Source: an uncultured Eubacteriales bacterium (GTDB lineage Bacteria > Bacillota > Clostridia > Christensenellales > CAG-314). From it: 64,000 nucleotides of DNA. This document shows positions 1 through 8,959 of the stretch, in pieces. Positions within the stretch are counted from its first letter, which is position 1; every line of letters starts with the position of its first letter. The notes beneath the pieces were generated by a model. It searched no databases. It saw nothing but the letters and a program-made list of their open reading frames with translations, and had not been told where the DNA came from. A program made the translations under genes and the position numbers. The DNA is taken from positions 124,001 through 188,000 of the forward strand of contig UQVY01000002.1 of assembly GCA_900544545.1 (NCBI GenBank). Reading direction: 5' to 3'.

Positions 1-370
1 GGTCGAACATTTCGGCAAATCTCTCGGTTTCCTTGCGGCAGACCTCGGGCGAAACGTCGTAAACTCTCGCAATAAACGAAAGATATTCGTTTCCCGTGAG
101 CTTATCGTAAGTCGCGTGATTGTCCGAAACGTAACCTATGAGCTTTTTCGCGCCTTCGGGGTCGGAAAGAAGGTCTTTTCCGTCTACGGTTATCCGTCCT
201 TCGGTAGGATTCAGAACTCCCGTAATCATCTTGATAGTCGTAGACTTTCCCGCTCCGTTCGGTCCGAGAAATCCGAAAATCTCGCCCTTTTTCACGTGAA
301 GAGTGAGCTTATCGACCGCAGGCTCCGTTTTCCCCGCAAATTTCTTGGTTAAATTCTGTAATTCCAGCAT
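1..370 (-). CDS. ABC transporter ATP-binding protein, 3-prime truncated by window edge
   Basis: The minus strand encodes an ABC ATPase N-terminus from ATG at 370, preceded by a GGAGA ribosome site, and the frame stays open to the window edge. The visible 123 residues begin MLELQNLTKKFAGK and contain the Walker A motif GPNGAGKST, followed by a Q-loop region reading GYVSDNHATYDKLTGNEYL. That pattern is typical of the CcmA/NatA-like ATPases that pair with a separate permease. The Walker B and signature motifs lie outside the window, so the transported substrate cannot be inferred. The gene begins 150 bp downstream of the rarA stop codon on the same strand, separated from it by two repeat elements. 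Confidence 0.9.
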   Translation of the reverse strand, partial: MLELQNLTKKFAGKTEPAVDKLTLHVKKGEIFGFLGPNGAGKSTTIKMITGVLNPTEGRITVDGKDLLSDPEGAKKLIGYVSDNHATYDKLTGNEYLSFIARVYDVSPEVCRKETERFAEMFD

Positions 371-384
371 AACTGTCTCCTTCC

Positions 385-450
385 GCCCGCGCTCCCCGAT
401 ATACTTCGCGGACAACCTTAACTTTCATAAGCCCACCCGCCCCGCGCGGA
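385..450 (+). repeat. 66-bp dispersed element, copy 1
   Basis: This is one of four copies of an element that starts with GCCYGCGCTCCCCGATATAC and ends with CCCGCCCGCCCCGCGC. The middle is variable. The other copies lie near 11161, 38384 and 58209. This copy has partly decayed terminal inverted repeats. Confidence 0.6.
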
Positions 451-458
451 CTTGCTAT

Positions 459-511
459 ATTCAACGAACCTCGGAATTCGTTCAACGAATCTGCGTTCTC
501 GTTCAACGAAC
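459..511. repeat. 21-bp palindromic array, 3 units
   Basis: Three copies of TTCAACGAA start at 460, 481 and 502, a strict 21-bp period. Each is part of the TTCGTT-N-AACGAA palindrome unit. The array begins immediately downstream of the rarA stop codon. Confidence 0.75.
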
Positions 512-519
512 TCGCAAAT

Positions 520-1836
520 TCAGCTCTTTTTCTTTTTCCCGACGAACTTCTCGCGGAAAGACGGTTCTGATTCCTCACCGTTCGAAGACGGACGATAATA
601 CACGTGATTTGAGATAGCTTCGGGAAGATAGGTCTGTTCGCACCAGCCGCCGTAATCGTGCGGATAACGGTAATGCGGTTTTTCCGCGTCGGTACTCCTC
701 GGATAATTCGTGTCTACGAGGTCGTTCGGAACGGGAAGATCGGCATACTTTTCGGCGTCCGCGAAAGCCGCGTCGAGAGCCGTAACGACCGAATTGCTTT
801 TAGGCGCGCGACAAACGTAGATTATCGCTTCGCCGATAGGGATACGAGCCTCGGGCATACCCACGTTTTTGAGTGCGGATAAAGCCGCCGAAGTCATCAG
901 GAGCGCGCGCGGATCTGCGATTCCCACGTCCTCCGCGGAATGAACCATAAGCCTTCTCATCGGAAGCATAGGGTCGCAGCCGGCGGAAATCAGCCTCGCG
1001 TACCAGAACAAAGCGGCGTTCTCGTCGCTTCCCCTGAGGCTCTTGCAAAACGCGGAAATCATATCGTAATACGTATCCTCTCCCACGGAAAGAGGTTTGG
1101 TCTGACTGCTTTCCGCGGCTTCCTTTTCGGTAACGACGACTTTTCCGTCCTTTTCTTCGGTCGTAAAAGCCGCAAGCTCGAGGATATTGTAGGCGTTTCT
1201 GAGGTCGCCTCCGCTGACTCTCGCGATATGCCTCAAGGCTCCCTCCGTAACCGAAACGTTCCTGCTCCTTAAAAGCTTATCTGAATTCACGGCGTTTTCG
1301 AGGGCTTTCCGGACGTCCTCTTCGCCGAGCCTGCGGAACTCGAACACTCTGCATCTCGAAACGATAGCCGGAGTCATAGCGACATAGGGATTTTCGGTGG
1401 TCGAGCCTATAAAAACGATGATTCCCTTTTCGACCGCCTGAAGAAGGCTGTCCGACTGCGCCTTATTCCACCTATGACATTCGTCCAAAAGCAGATAAGT
1501 CGGTTTTCCGCCGTTTCTGACGTTGTTTTCGGCTTTTTCGAGAACGGCTTTTGCGTCGGCGACTCCGTTCAGAACCGCGTTGAGCTTAACGAAAGGGCTT
1601 CCCGTCGAATTCGCGATTATTCCGGCGAGAGTGGTTTTTCCCGTCCCCGGAGGGCCCCAGAAAATACAGCTTCCGACCGTATCCATCTTTATCGCGCGGG
1701 AAAGCAGCGAGTTCGCCGATATAACGTGTCCCTGTCCGATAAACCCTCTGAGAGTCCGAGGTCTCATTCTGTCCGCAAGCGGCGCGATATTCTCCTCTCC
1801 GAACGAAAATTCCTGCTGTCCGATAATCTTTGCCAT
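520..1836 (-). CDS. rarA: Replication-associated recombination AAA ATPase RarA/MgsA
   Basis: A 438-residue clamp-loader-like AAA+ ATPase that acts at stalled replication forks. The sequence begins MAKIIGQQEFSFG and shows the family hallmarks PLADRMRPRTLRGFIGQ, Walker A GPPGTGKTT near residue 62, Walker B LLLDECHRW near 115, and the sensor-1 motif IGSTTENPY near 144. The C-terminal half carries the family signature YYDMISAFCKSLRGSD and the ending PNDLVD...YPHDYGGW. The length matches the family apart from a short lysine-rich tail. A minus-strand promoter with a 17-bp spacer lies at 1874-1902. It is transcribed alone or with the ABC ATPase downstream. Confidence 0.97.
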   Translation of the reverse strand: MAKIIGQQEFSFGEENIAPLADRMRPRTLRGFIGQGHVISANSLLSRAIKMDTVGSCIFWGPPGTGKTTLAGIIANSTGSPFVKLNAVLNGVADAKAVLEKAENNVRNGGKPTYLLLDECHRWNKAQSDSLLQAVEKGIIVFIGSTTENPYVAMTPAIVSRCRVFEFRRLGEEDVRKALENAVNSDKLLRSRNVSVTEGALRHIARVSGGDLRNAYNILELAAFTTEEKDGKVVVTEKEAAESSQTKPLSVGEDTYYDMISAFCKSLRGSDENAALFWYARLISAGCDPMLPMRRLMVHSAEDVGIADPRALLMTSAALSALKNVGMPEARIPIGEAIIYVCRAPKSNSVVTALDAAFADAEKYADLPVPNDLVDTNYPRSTDAEKPHYRYPHDYGGWCEQTYLPEAISNHVYYRPSSNGEESEPSFREKFVGKKKKS

Positions 1837-1873
1837 CTGTCCCGTTTAACCTTCTTTTCCCTGTTAATTAATT

Positions 1874-1902
1874 ATGATACCATAAACGCAAAGCCTTGTC
1901 AA
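1874..1902 (-). promoter_or_regulatory. sigma-A promoter of rarA
   Basis: On the minus strand TTGACA (1897-1902) and TATCAT (1874-1879) are separated by exactly 17 bp, about 40 bp upstream of the rarA start codon. Confidence 0.8.
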
Positions 1903-1920
1903 TAAAATTCTTCCCCCGCC

Positions 1921-2180
1921 GCTTTCTTTCGAGAAAGCTCGGCAAAGACCAGCGTGACGCTGGACCCTTTAGCTTCGCGGATTCATACAGATTCTGACAC
2001 AGAAAAGCCGTTCGCCAAATTTACTTCTTAGCGACGAAGTTATAAAATTCAGACGACTCTGTTGTTTATAAAGAGAGAATTCCTGCGGTCGGGCGAAGCA
2101 AGTGAAGTTCTTTGCTCCACTTTCTCGAAAGAAAGCGGAAGCGTCACGCCGGTTTCTCCGAAAGAAAGCAGAAAAGCCCC
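1921..2180. repeat. Mosaic intergenic repeat, copy A
   Basis: This copy fills the rarA-ftsH intergenic space. It contains the hairpin GCTTTCTTTCGAGAAAGC (1921-1938), the near-palindrome CCAGCGTGACGCTGG (1949-1963), the RATTCTGACACRGAAAA module, the GACTCTGTT...TATAAAGAGAGAAT module and GCGGTCGGGCGAAGC. The same modules recur in nine other intergenic regions in shuffled combinations. Confidence 0.75.
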
Positions 2181-2231
2181 GCAATCCGATAGGGAAGCGA
2201 GGCTTTTGAAACGAATCCGACGAAGAAAGCG

Positions 2232-4301
2232 TCACGCCTGCTGTTCGCGGCGGAGCTGTTCGTGGCGTTGTATAAACTCCTGATTGTCGCGGTTGATGGA
2301 ATCGATAACCTCCTGCGGGTCCGTACCTTTCATAAGAAGGTCGACGTGTTTGCTGTGAATGGTTTCGCATTCCATAAGGACCTTGGCGAAGTTATGAAGG
2401 AGCTGGATATTTTCGGAAAGAAGCTTTCTCGCGACTGCGTGAGCGTCGTCGATGATCTTCTTTTCTTCTCTGTCGATAAGAGCCGCGAATTCTTCGGAAT
2501 AATCCTGTTTCGACTGATAATTCTTACCTACGAAGACCTCTCCTTCGCTTCCGAGGAATATGCAGCCTACCGCTTCGGACATACCCCATTCGGTAACCAT
2601 CTTATGCGCTCGCTGAGTTACGGCTTTGATATCCGAAGACGCACCCTGTGTTACGCTCGAAAGAATGAGTTCCTCCGCCGTTCTTCCGCCGAGACTTACG
2701 ACTATGGAATTGGTAGCCTCGGATTTCGTGAGGAAGGTCCTGTCCTCGGCGTCGCGCATAGAGGTGAATCCGCCCGCGCTTCCTCTCGGAACGATAGTAA
2801 CCTCGTGAACCTCCGGAGTATCGGGAAGGAGCTTACAGAGAATAGCGTGTCCTGCTTCGTGATAAGCCGTGATTCTCTTGTCCTGCGGAGTAACGAGTCT
2901 GCTCTTTTTTGCGGGGCCCATAGTTACCTTATTTATGCCTTCGTTAATATCGTCCATACCGATAAGTCTTCTGTTATCGCGAACGGCGAGAATAGCCGAT
3001 TCGTTGAGGAGGTTTTCGAGGTCTGCTCCGGTGAATCCTACGGTCATCTGCGCGACGACTCTGAGGTCCACGTCCTCCGCAAGCGGCTTGTTTCTCGCGT
3101 GGACTCTGAGTATCGCCTCTCTTCCCCTGACATCCGGATAACCCACGTGAATCTGTCTGTCGAATCTTCCCGGTCTCATAAGTGCCGGGTCGAGTATATC
3201 CGCTCTGTTGGTCGCCGCCATAACGATAATTCCCGACGAGCTTTCGAAACCGTCCATTTCGACGAGAATCTGGTTAAGCGTCTGTTCTCTTTCGTCGTGG
3301 CCGCCGCCGAGACCTGCGCCTCTCTGACGGCCTACGGCGTCGATTTCGTCTATGAATATGATACACGGAACGTTTCTCTTAGCCTGACTGAAAAGGTCTC
3401 TTACTCTCGCCGCGCCTACGCCGACGTACATCTCCACGAAGTCCGAACCGGATATCGAGAAGAAAGGAACGCCCGCTTCGCCCGCAACGGCTTTTGCGAG
3501 GAGGGTTTTACCCGTTCCCGGAGGGCCTACGAGAAGGACGCCGTGCGGAATTCTCGCGCCGACCTCGGCGAATCTCTGCGGAGCCTTGAGGAAGTCGATG
3601 ATCTCGCTCATTTCCTGTTTTTCTTCTTCACAGCCCGCAACGTCGGTGAATCTGACCTTGACGTTTTCGTTTACTCTCGCCTTGGACTGACCGAACTGCA
3701 ATCCCTGCGAATTCTGTTTGCCCATCTGACGGATAAAGAAGAATACCATCACCATCGTTCCCATGAGAACGAGTCCGTAGAAGAGGTTACCCCAGATTCC
3801 CGAAGAAGACGGATTGGAGTAGTTGACCTTAACGTCCGCGATCCGCGTGAATCCTCTGAGGCTCGTTTCGGGAACGATATCCGTTCTCTTGTCCTTCTCT
3901 TCCTGCGAAAGGTTCTTCTGCTCCTCGATAAGCTCGTTCTGCGCTGCGAGAGCCGCTTTGAAGTCCTCGTGGAACTGTTTTCTCTCGGGAATATTTATCA
4001 CGTAGTCGCAGGACATCGGGAACATCGAGTCGGATTTACTCGAATCCGTCCTTAAAACCTTTATGGTATAGCTTCCGTTCACGTAGATTGCTCTGACCTT
4101 ACCTTCGGGAAGCAGCTCGTTTATAAGCTGATAATAGGAAATTTCCTCTCCTTTTCCCGTCGTCATCGTATCCATAATGAAATAGACCGCAACGACGAGG
4201 ATAATCACTGCCAAAATTGTCCAGATAGTTCTCTTCTTCAAAATCCTTCTCCCCGTTTTCGGCGCGTGTGCGCTATTGCGAAAGCTTCGGCTGCCGCTCA
4301 A
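2232..4301 (-). CDS. ftsH: ATP-dependent zinc metalloprotease FtsH
   Basis: A membrane-anchored AAA+ protease of 689 residues that degrades misfolded membrane proteins and short-lived regulators. Transmembrane segments lie at about residues 25-45 and 170-190, with a periplasmic FtsH-extracellular domain between them. Walker A GPPGTGKT is at 259-266, Walker B IIFIDEID at 314-321, the second region of homology (ATNRAD...RPGRFDR) near 363-382, and the zinc site HEAGH at 481-485. The arrangement and length are standard. It has its own promoter (4316-4344). In many Firmicutes ftsH neighbours tilS and hpt, which are absent here. Confidence 0.98.
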   Translation of the reverse strand: MSGSRSFRNSAHAPKTGRRILKKRTIWTILAVIILVVAVYFIMDTMTTGKGEEISYYQLINELLPEGKVRAIYVNGSYTIKVLRTDSSKSDSMFPMSCDYVINIPERKQFHEDFKAALAAQNELIEEQKNLSQEEKDKRTDIVPETSLRGFTRIADVKVNYSNPSSSGIWGNLFYGLVLMGTMVMVFFFIRQMGKQNSQGLQFGQSKARVNENVKVRFTDVAGCEEEKQEMSEIIDFLKAPQRFAEVGARIPHGVLLVGPPGTGKTLLAKAVAGEAGVPFFSISGSDFVEMYVGVGAARVRDLFSQAKRNVPCIIFIDEIDAVGRQRGAGLGGGHDEREQTLNQILVEMDGFESSSGIIVMAATNRADILDPALMRPGRFDRQIHVGYPDVRGREAILRVHARNKPLAEDVDLRVVAQMTVGFTGADLENLLNESAILAVRDNRRLIGMDDINEGINKVTMGPAKKSRLVTPQDKRITAYHEAGHAILCKLLPDTPEVHEVTIVPRGSAGGFTSMRDAEDRTFLTKSEATNSIVVSLGGRTAEELILSSVTQGASSDIKAVTQRAHKMVTEWGMSEAVGCIFLGSEGEVFVGKNYQSKQDYSEEFAALIDREEKKIIDDAHAVARKLLSENIQLLHNFAKVLMECETIHSKHVDLLMKGTDPQEVIDSINRDNQEFIQRHEQLRREQQA

Positions 4302-4315
4302 AAACGTTATTCATA

Positions 4316-4344
4316 ATTTTAACACGAAGGTCGGGTTATGTCAA
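4316..4344 (-). promoter_or_regulatory. sigma-A promoter of ftsH
   Basis: On the minus strand TTGACA (4339-4344) and TAAAAT (4316-4321) are separated by 17 bp, just upstream of the ftsH start. Confidence 0.75.
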
Positions 4345-4547
4345 GCGTTCCCCGACGCAGTCAACTCCGATTATACCCTCGTATATTAATAATTTATTAA
4401 ACCCGCGCCGGCGAGTCCGCGAAATGTCGCCCGCATTTCGAACCATACCCGATTTTACCGCGAAACCTCGGGCGTTTTCACGGTTTTCGGGGCAAATTTC
4501 CGCCGATTTTGTCGAAAATCCGCCTTCTTCCGTCCGAAGGGCGAAAC

Positions 4548-4922
4548 TCACGCTTCAAAAGCGTTTTCTATGCTCTCGATTTTGCTTTTGCTCACCAGAA
4601 CGATGTCGAATCTCGCCGGATAGCCCTCCATTCCGTTGTCCGAAATGAACCTTTCCGCCGCCCGAAGCAGCTTTTCACGCTTGCTTTTGCCGACGGCTTC
4701 CGCACCCGAGCCGAAGGAATCGTTATCACGCGTTTTTACCTCAACGAACACCAAAGAGCCGTCTTTGTTATCCAGCGCTACGATGTCGATTTCTCCGCCC
4801 CAAACAGTGAAATTTCGAGCGATGATTTTCATTCCAAGCCCCTGAAGGAACTCGGCTGCGCGCTCTTCACCCCGTCGCCCCTTGGCTCTGGAAGCGGTAT
4901 TTTTAACCGAATAATCACCCAC
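4548..4922 (-). CDS. yraN: UPF0102 family nuclease-like protein YraN
   Basis: This 124-residue protein of the YraN/UPF0102 family has a PD-(D/E)XK nuclease-like fold. The conserved core GGEIDIVALD...LVFVEVKTRDN is visible around residues 42-66, including the D and ExK catalytic-type residues. The family's physiological role is not firmly established. It sits upstream of ftsH and downstream of rnhB on the same strand; the rnhB-yraN neighbourhood is common in bacteria. It is followed by 246 bp without a gene, in which I see only the ftsH promoter. Confidence 0.9.
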   Translation of the reverse strand: MGDYSVKNTASRAKGRRGEERAAEFLQGLGMKIIARNFTVWGGEIDIVALDNKDGSLVFVEVKTRDNDSFGSGAEAVGKSKREKLLRAAERFISDNGMEGYPARFDIVLVSKSKIESIENAFEA

Positions 4923-5121
4923 TGTTCTTTTACTCTCCTTATTTTTAACCAGACAATCATAAAGTTAATGGTGAGTTAACCGTTTGTTAATACGAAAATG
5001 GCAAAAAAGCTTTGATTTTGCCCTGAAAAATACTGTTTTTTTGACCTCAAAATCGGCAAAAACAGCCGTTTTTCATCAATCAAAATTTCTACTTTTCTAT
5101 AAAACTCAACTCAAATTCAAC

Positions 5122-5775
5122 TTAAAATCGCTTTTCGGGATCGTCGTTTTTGTCGTTGTTTGCGACGAATTTCCCGCAGAAAGTTATCCGATGAATCGGG
5201 CAAAGTCCGAACTTCCCGATTGCCTCGATATGCGCCTTCGTCCCGTAGCCTTTATGCCGTTCGAAGCCGTATTCAGGGTACATTTCGGCAAATATCCTCA
5301 TCATGCGGTCTCGTGTAACCTTCGCGACGATGCTCGCCGCCGCCACGTTGTAGCTCAAAAAATCCCCCTTTATCACGGGGAACACGGGGATATCCGCCTC
5401 GAATTTCACTGCATCCGAAATAATCGCGTCGCTTTCCTTCATTCCCGCGGCAACTTCTTTCATTCCGACCTTTGTGGCTTCTAAGATGTTGATTTCGTCG
5501 ATAAGAAAGTTATCGATGACGGCAATCTTGTATTCTTGGGCGATATTTATTATTTTTAGATAAAGCTGTTCGCGTTTTTTCTCGGAAAGAGTCTTGCTGT
5601 CGTCAATCCATTCCACGATTTTCGACGGATTTTTCCACGGCATTCTCACCGCAGCAACGACTACCGGCCCCGCAAGCGGCCCTCTTCCCGCTTCGTCGAC
5701 ACCGCAAATTCTCTCGAAGCCCTCTTCGGTAAGCTTTTTTTCGATTTCGAGTTTCGGTTGGTACACATTTTTCAT
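5122..5775 (-). CDS. rnhB: Ribonuclease HII
   Basis: A 217-residue RNase HII that removes ribonucleotides misincorporated into DNA and cleaves RNA-DNA hybrids. The catalytic motif GVDEAGRGPLAGPVV is at residues 25-39, the DSKTLSEKKRE motif near 59-69, and the C-terminal substrate-binding stretch HKGYGTKAHIEAI near 173-185. Length is normal. It is transcribed in the same direction as rbgA upstream and yraN downstream. The 343 bp separating it from rbgA hold AT-rich sequence and a 21-bp repeat array. Confidence 0.97.
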   Translation of the reverse strand: MKNVYQPKLEIEKKLTEEGFERICGVDEAGRGPLAGPVVVAAVRMPWKNPSKIVEWIDDSKTLSEKKREQLYLKIINIAQEYKIAVIDNFLIDEINILEATKVGMKEVAAGMKESDAIISDAVKFEADIPVFPVIKGDFLSYNVAAASIVAKVTRDRMMRIFAEMYPEYGFERHKGYGTKAHIEAIGKFGLCPIHRITFCGKFVANNDKNDDPEKRF

Positions 5776-5987
5776 AAATTATACACTTTTTCCATAATTG
5801 ACAAATCTTTTGGCTTTTTGTTTCCCTTATTTTACGGAAAAATCTTGATTTTCTTCCGACGAAATTTGCCGATTTTTACTTTTAACTTCAATTATTCACT
5901 AAAAATTCTTTTGTTTAACAACTTCAAAGCTCCGAAAGAACCTGAAATTATCACGATTGAAATCCGACAAGGAAGCTCCCGAGGACT

Positions 5988-6104
5988 GTCAAACGAGATT
6001 TTCGGACTGCACGAACGAATTTAAAGATTGTCTGCGCAAATTCGCCGTTTCGTTGCACGAACTCCGAGATTCGTTAAACGAACTTGCGATTTTATCGAAC
6101 GAAC
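5988..6104. repeat. 21-bp palindromic array, about 6 units
   Basis: Units ending in ACGAGAT, ACGAAT, GCAAAT, ACGAAC, ACGAAC and ACGAAC finish at 5999, 6020, 6041, 6062, 6083 and 6104, a strict 21-bp period. The best unit reads GATTCGTTAAACGAAC. The array lies 14 bp beyond the rbgA stop codon. The rest of the 5776-6118 gap is AT-rich and shows nothing else. Confidence 0.8.
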
Positions 6105-6118
6105 TGCCGATTTTTGGC

Positions 6119-6952
6119 TTAATCAAAGGTAATTTTGCCGATTCTGCCCTTGCGGAAGTCGTCCAGCACGGCCTTTGCGCCGCGAAGAATATCCGGCTCG
6201 CCGCCCTTCACCGTGTAGCCGCGTTTTTTGCAGATTGCATCAAGAATTTCAGCGCCGCCGAGACCGTCGATTTCCACGCCGTAACGCGCGAAAAGCGCCT
6301 CGGGATAGGCATTTTTAAGCTCTTCGAGCAGCAGCGGCGCAAGCTCGCAAACATCGACAACGTCGTCTTTTACACTTCCGATGAAGCACAGCCGACGCGC
6401 GGAAACCTCGTCTTCAATTTTACCCCAAAGCGTGCCGGGCGTGTCGAGAAGCTCGAGGCCGTCGGCAAGACGAACCCACTGTTTTCCTTTCGTAACCCCG
6501 GGTTTGTCGCCCGTAATCGTCTTTTTCTTGCCCGAAAGAGCGTTGATGAGCGTACTTTTCCCGCAATTGGGAACTCCTATGATAATTGCGCGAACGGGAC
6601 GTGAAATTCCTTTGGCTTTAAACTTCGAAATCCGCTCGTATTCGGCGTTTCCGAAGGCGTCGATAAGCTTTTTTATGGCGGTTTTGTCGATTGCAGAGAC
6701 GCAGACGACCGTTTTTCCGTCGTTTCGGAGAACCGCGGCGAATTTTTCGACCTTTTTCGGATCGGCAAGATCGCACTTATTCAAAATGTAAACCGCGCTT
6801 TTGCCCTCGGTCAGACGGTCGAAAATCGGGTTGAAGCAAGCCGAAGGCGCACGAGCGTCCAGAACGTAGCCCACCGTGTCCACGAGTTTCAGATTTTCTT
6901 CGATAAGCCGCACGGCTTTGGTCATATGACCGGGGAACCATTGAATCCTCAT
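6119..6952 (-). CDS. rbgA: Ribosome biogenesis GTPase RbgA (YlqF)
   Basis: A circularly permuted GTPase (277 residues from the chosen start) needed for late 50S subunit assembly. The permuted G-motif order is clear: G4 (LNKCDLAD) comes first, then G1 (GVPNCGKSTLIN), then G3 (DTPG). The conserved N-terminus MRIQWFPGHMTKA fixes the start at 6952, with an AAAGGG ribosome site. An upstream in-frame ATG at 6985 would add 11 residues derived from a tandem repeat and is rejected. The C-terminal RNA-binding region follows at about 190-277. It precedes rnhB, as in many Firmicutes. Confidence 0.95.
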   Translation of the reverse strand: MRIQWFPGHMTKAVRLIEENLKLVDTVGYVLDARAPSACFNPIFDRLTEGKSAVYILNKCDLADPKKVEKFAAVLRNDGKTVVCVSAIDKTAIKKLIDAFGNAEYERISKFKAKGISRPVRAIIIGVPNCGKSTLINALSGKKKTITGDKPGVTKGKQWVRLADGLELLDTPGTLWGKIEDEVSARRLCFIGSVKDDVVDVCELAPLLLEELKNAYPEALFARYGVEIDGLGGAEILDAICKKRGYTVKGGEPDILRGAKAVLDDFRKGRIGKITFD

Positions 6953-6970
6953 TTTTCTGCCCTTTTGTCC

Positions 6971-7096
6971 GAGATTGAATCCCAATTTTTCCTTTCTCTA
7001 AAATTAAATCCCGATTTTCCTTCGTCAGAGATTAAATCCCGTTTCTTCCTTGTTCGGATTAGATTCCGTCCTTTTCGTTAAGATTAAATTCCGTCT
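6971..7096 (-). repeat. Tandem repeat in the rbgA leader, 5 units of about 28 bp
   Basis: The core ATTRAATYCC recurs at about 6974, 7003, 7031, 7058 and 7084, with spacing of 29, 28, 27 and 26 bp. On the minus strand each unit reads roughly GGGATTTAATC followed by a purine-rich AAGGA-like stretch. The last unit contains the real rbgA ribosome site. Confidence 0.7.
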
Positions 7097-7146
7097 TTTT
7101 TGCCTTTATGTCGGGAGATATTCCCCGCGTTTAGTCTTTACGCGGT

Positions 7147-7443
7147 CTACATCTTGTCGAGAAGATGCTCGAAACCTTCCTTATCGGTCTCCCTGAAAAG
7201 CGTGATTTTGCTCCCCAGAACCTGCACGACTTCGCTTCCCGTAGCTTCGGCAACCTCGGCAGCCGCGGTTTTCGCGTCGAGCGGACTGGCTTTCAGCACC
7301 GAAACCTTTATCAGCTCGTTGTGATAAAGCGACGTCCGTATCTCGGCAAGGAAATTTTCGGTCACGCCGTCCTTCCCGAGAAAAACCAAGGGCTTGAGCG
7401 TGTTCGCGCGCCCTCTCAGATAACTTCTTTCTTTCGTATTCAT
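7147..7443 (-). CDS. yhbY: YhbY-type CRM-domain RNA-binding protein
   Basis: A 98-residue single-domain CRS1-YhbY protein. The family associates with pre-50S ribosomal particles. The hallmark segment LVFLGKDGVT (around residues 19-28) contains the GxxG RNA-binding loop, and the second half has the usual VQVLGSKITLFRE strand. It lies between obg (downstream on the chromosome map, transcribed earlier) and rbgA, so three 50S-assembly factors are adjacent and co-oriented. The ribosome site before the ATG is not strong. Confidence 0.93.
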   Translation of the reverse strand: MNTKERSYLRGRANTLKPLVFLGKDGVTENFLAEIRTSLYHNELIKVSVLKASPLDAKTAAAEVAEATGSEVVQVLGSKITLFRETDKEGFEHLLDKM

Positions 7444-7485
7444 TTTTACTCCGTTTTAAGTCCGTATTATTATTCTTTTTTACGC

Positions 7486-7546
7486 AATCGATTTATAATT
7501 ATTCGTCGATAAGTCTGTTTTCGCAAAATCGATTTATAATTATTCG
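7486..7546. repeat. 20-bp direct repeat between obg and yhbY
   Basis: The sequence AATCGATTTATAATTATTCG occurs identically at 7486-7505 and 7527-7546, 41 bp apart. Confidence 0.85.
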
Positions 7547-7570
7547 CAGGCTTCACCGAAAAGCATTCGG

Positions 7571-8836
7571 TCAATCGACGAAATCGAATTCGATGTCGCC
7601 CATTCTCACGAGAGAACCCTCCTTGGCTCCGCGCTTACGAAGCTCGGAAATTACGCCGGCGTTTATCAGCGTCCGCTGAAGGAATCTCATCTGGTCGTAA
7701 TCGTCGATGTTGACCTTCCTCGCGAGATTGTCGATAAGCCCGCCGTAAACCACAAAGGCTCCGTCGTCCTCCCTCGTAATCTCGAAACTCGTTTTGTCGG
7801 CGTCTTCGTATTCGTAGAATTCCTCCTCCTCGTAAACCGGCGCGGGCAGAGATTTCAAAGTCCTGAACATCGCGTCCACGAGCGAGTCGGTGTTTTCCCT
7901 TATCATAGCCATAATCGGAACGATTTCGTAGTCCTTTCCGAATTTCTCCCCGAACCGACGGAGATTTTCCTCGGCATCCGGCATATCCATTTTGTTCGCG
8001 GCGACGATCATCGGGACTTCCGCAAGCTTTTCCGAATAGTTTTTAAGCTCGGCGTTGATTTTTTCAAAGTCGTCGAGGGGATCTCTCCCTTCCGTACCAC
8101 CCATATCCACGACGTGAACGAGAATCCTCGTCCTTTCTACGTGGCGGAGAAAACTGTGTCCCAGCCCCGCGCCTTCCGAAGCCTTTTCTATAAGCCCCGG
8201 GATATCCGCGCAGAGAAGCGTATCTTCGTAACGCCGCACAACGCCTAAATTCGGATTGAGAGTCGTAAAATGATAGTCGGCTATCTTCGGTCTTGCGGAA
8301 CTTATAACGGACAGAAGCGTGGACTTCCCGACGTTGGGGAATCCGACAAGCCCTACGTCGGCGATGGTTTTAAGCTCGAGTTCAATATGCTTTTCTTCGG
8401 TCTTTTCGCCGTGAGAAGCGAATCTCGGAGCCTGCCTGCGGCTGTTGGCGTATTTTACGTTGCCTTTTCCGCCGTTTCCGCCCTTCTGGATAACCTTGCT
8501 CTGTCCGACTTCCCGAAAATCAGCCATAAGCTTTCCCGTTTCGACGTCGCGGACGACCGTTCCCACCGGCACGAAAACCGTAAGGTCCTCGCCCTTCTTT
8601 CCGTAACAGTTTCCCGACGCGCCGTTCTCGCCGTTTTCGGCTCTGTAATGCCGCTTGAAATAAAAATCGTTGAGCGTGTTGAGCTTGTCCGTCGCGACGA
8701 AAATAACGCTCCCGCCCTTTCCGCCGTCGCCTCCGTCAGGACCTCCGCGGCTTACGTATTTCTCCGTGTGAAAGGACACGACGCCGTTTCCTCCGTCGCC
8801 CGCCTTGATGTAAATCCTGACTTTATCCGTAAACAT
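7571..8836 (-). CDS. obg: GTPase Obg
   Basis: A 421-residue essential GTPase linked to 50S assembly and the stringent response. The glycine-rich Obg domain (residues 1-158; FTDKVRIYIKAGDGGNG) precedes the G domain with G1 GFPNVGKSTLLS, G3 DIPGLIEKASEGAGLG and G4 NKMD. The C-terminal OCT domain occupies about 345-421. In many Firmicutes obg follows rplU-rpmA; neither is present here. The 293 bp upstream hold an inverted repeat but no gene. Confidence 0.98.
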   Translation of the reverse strand: MFTDKVRIYIKAGDGGNGVVSFHTEKYVSRGGPDGGDGGKGGSVIFVATDKLNTLNDFYFKRHYRAENGENGASGNCYGKKGEDLTVFVPVGTVVRDVETGKLMADFREVGQSKVIQKGGNGGKGNVKYANSRRQAPRFASHGEKTEEKHIELELKTIADVGLVGFPNVGKSTLLSVISSARPKIADYHFTTLNPNLGVVRRYEDTLLCADIPGLIEKASEGAGLGHSFLRHVERTRILVHVVDMGGTEGRDPLDDFEKINAELKNYSEKLAEVPMIVAANKMDMPDAEENLRRFGEKFGKDYEIVPIMAMIRENTDSLVDAMFRTLKSLPAPVYEEEEFYEYEDADKTSFEITREDDGAFVVYGGLIDNLARKVNIDDYDQMRFLQRTLINAGVISELRKRGAKEGSLVRMGDIEFDFVD

Positions 8837-8959
8837 TGCCTTTTCTCCCGTTTATTTTTTTGCATTTCCGCGTTTTACCGCAGACCGTACTTCCTTCTTC
8901 CGAAAACATCGGCGATTTATAAAAACGCCTTTATATTCGGCTTTTTGCGTTATTTTTTT

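Noticed and set aside
286..301. parS-like sequence TTTTTCACGTGAAGAG in the ABC ATPase gene
   Set aside because: Only the CACGTGAA core matches; the outer bases deviate from the consensus, and it lies inside a coding region.
459..511. Possible CRISPR array from the regularly spaced repeats
   Set aside because: The period is 21 bp with degenerate bases between palindromes, too short for repeat-spacer units, and no cas genes are present.
2262..4055. 597-codon plus-strand open frame opposite ftsH
   Set aside because: FtsH is unmistakable on the other strand. The antisense product has no motif.
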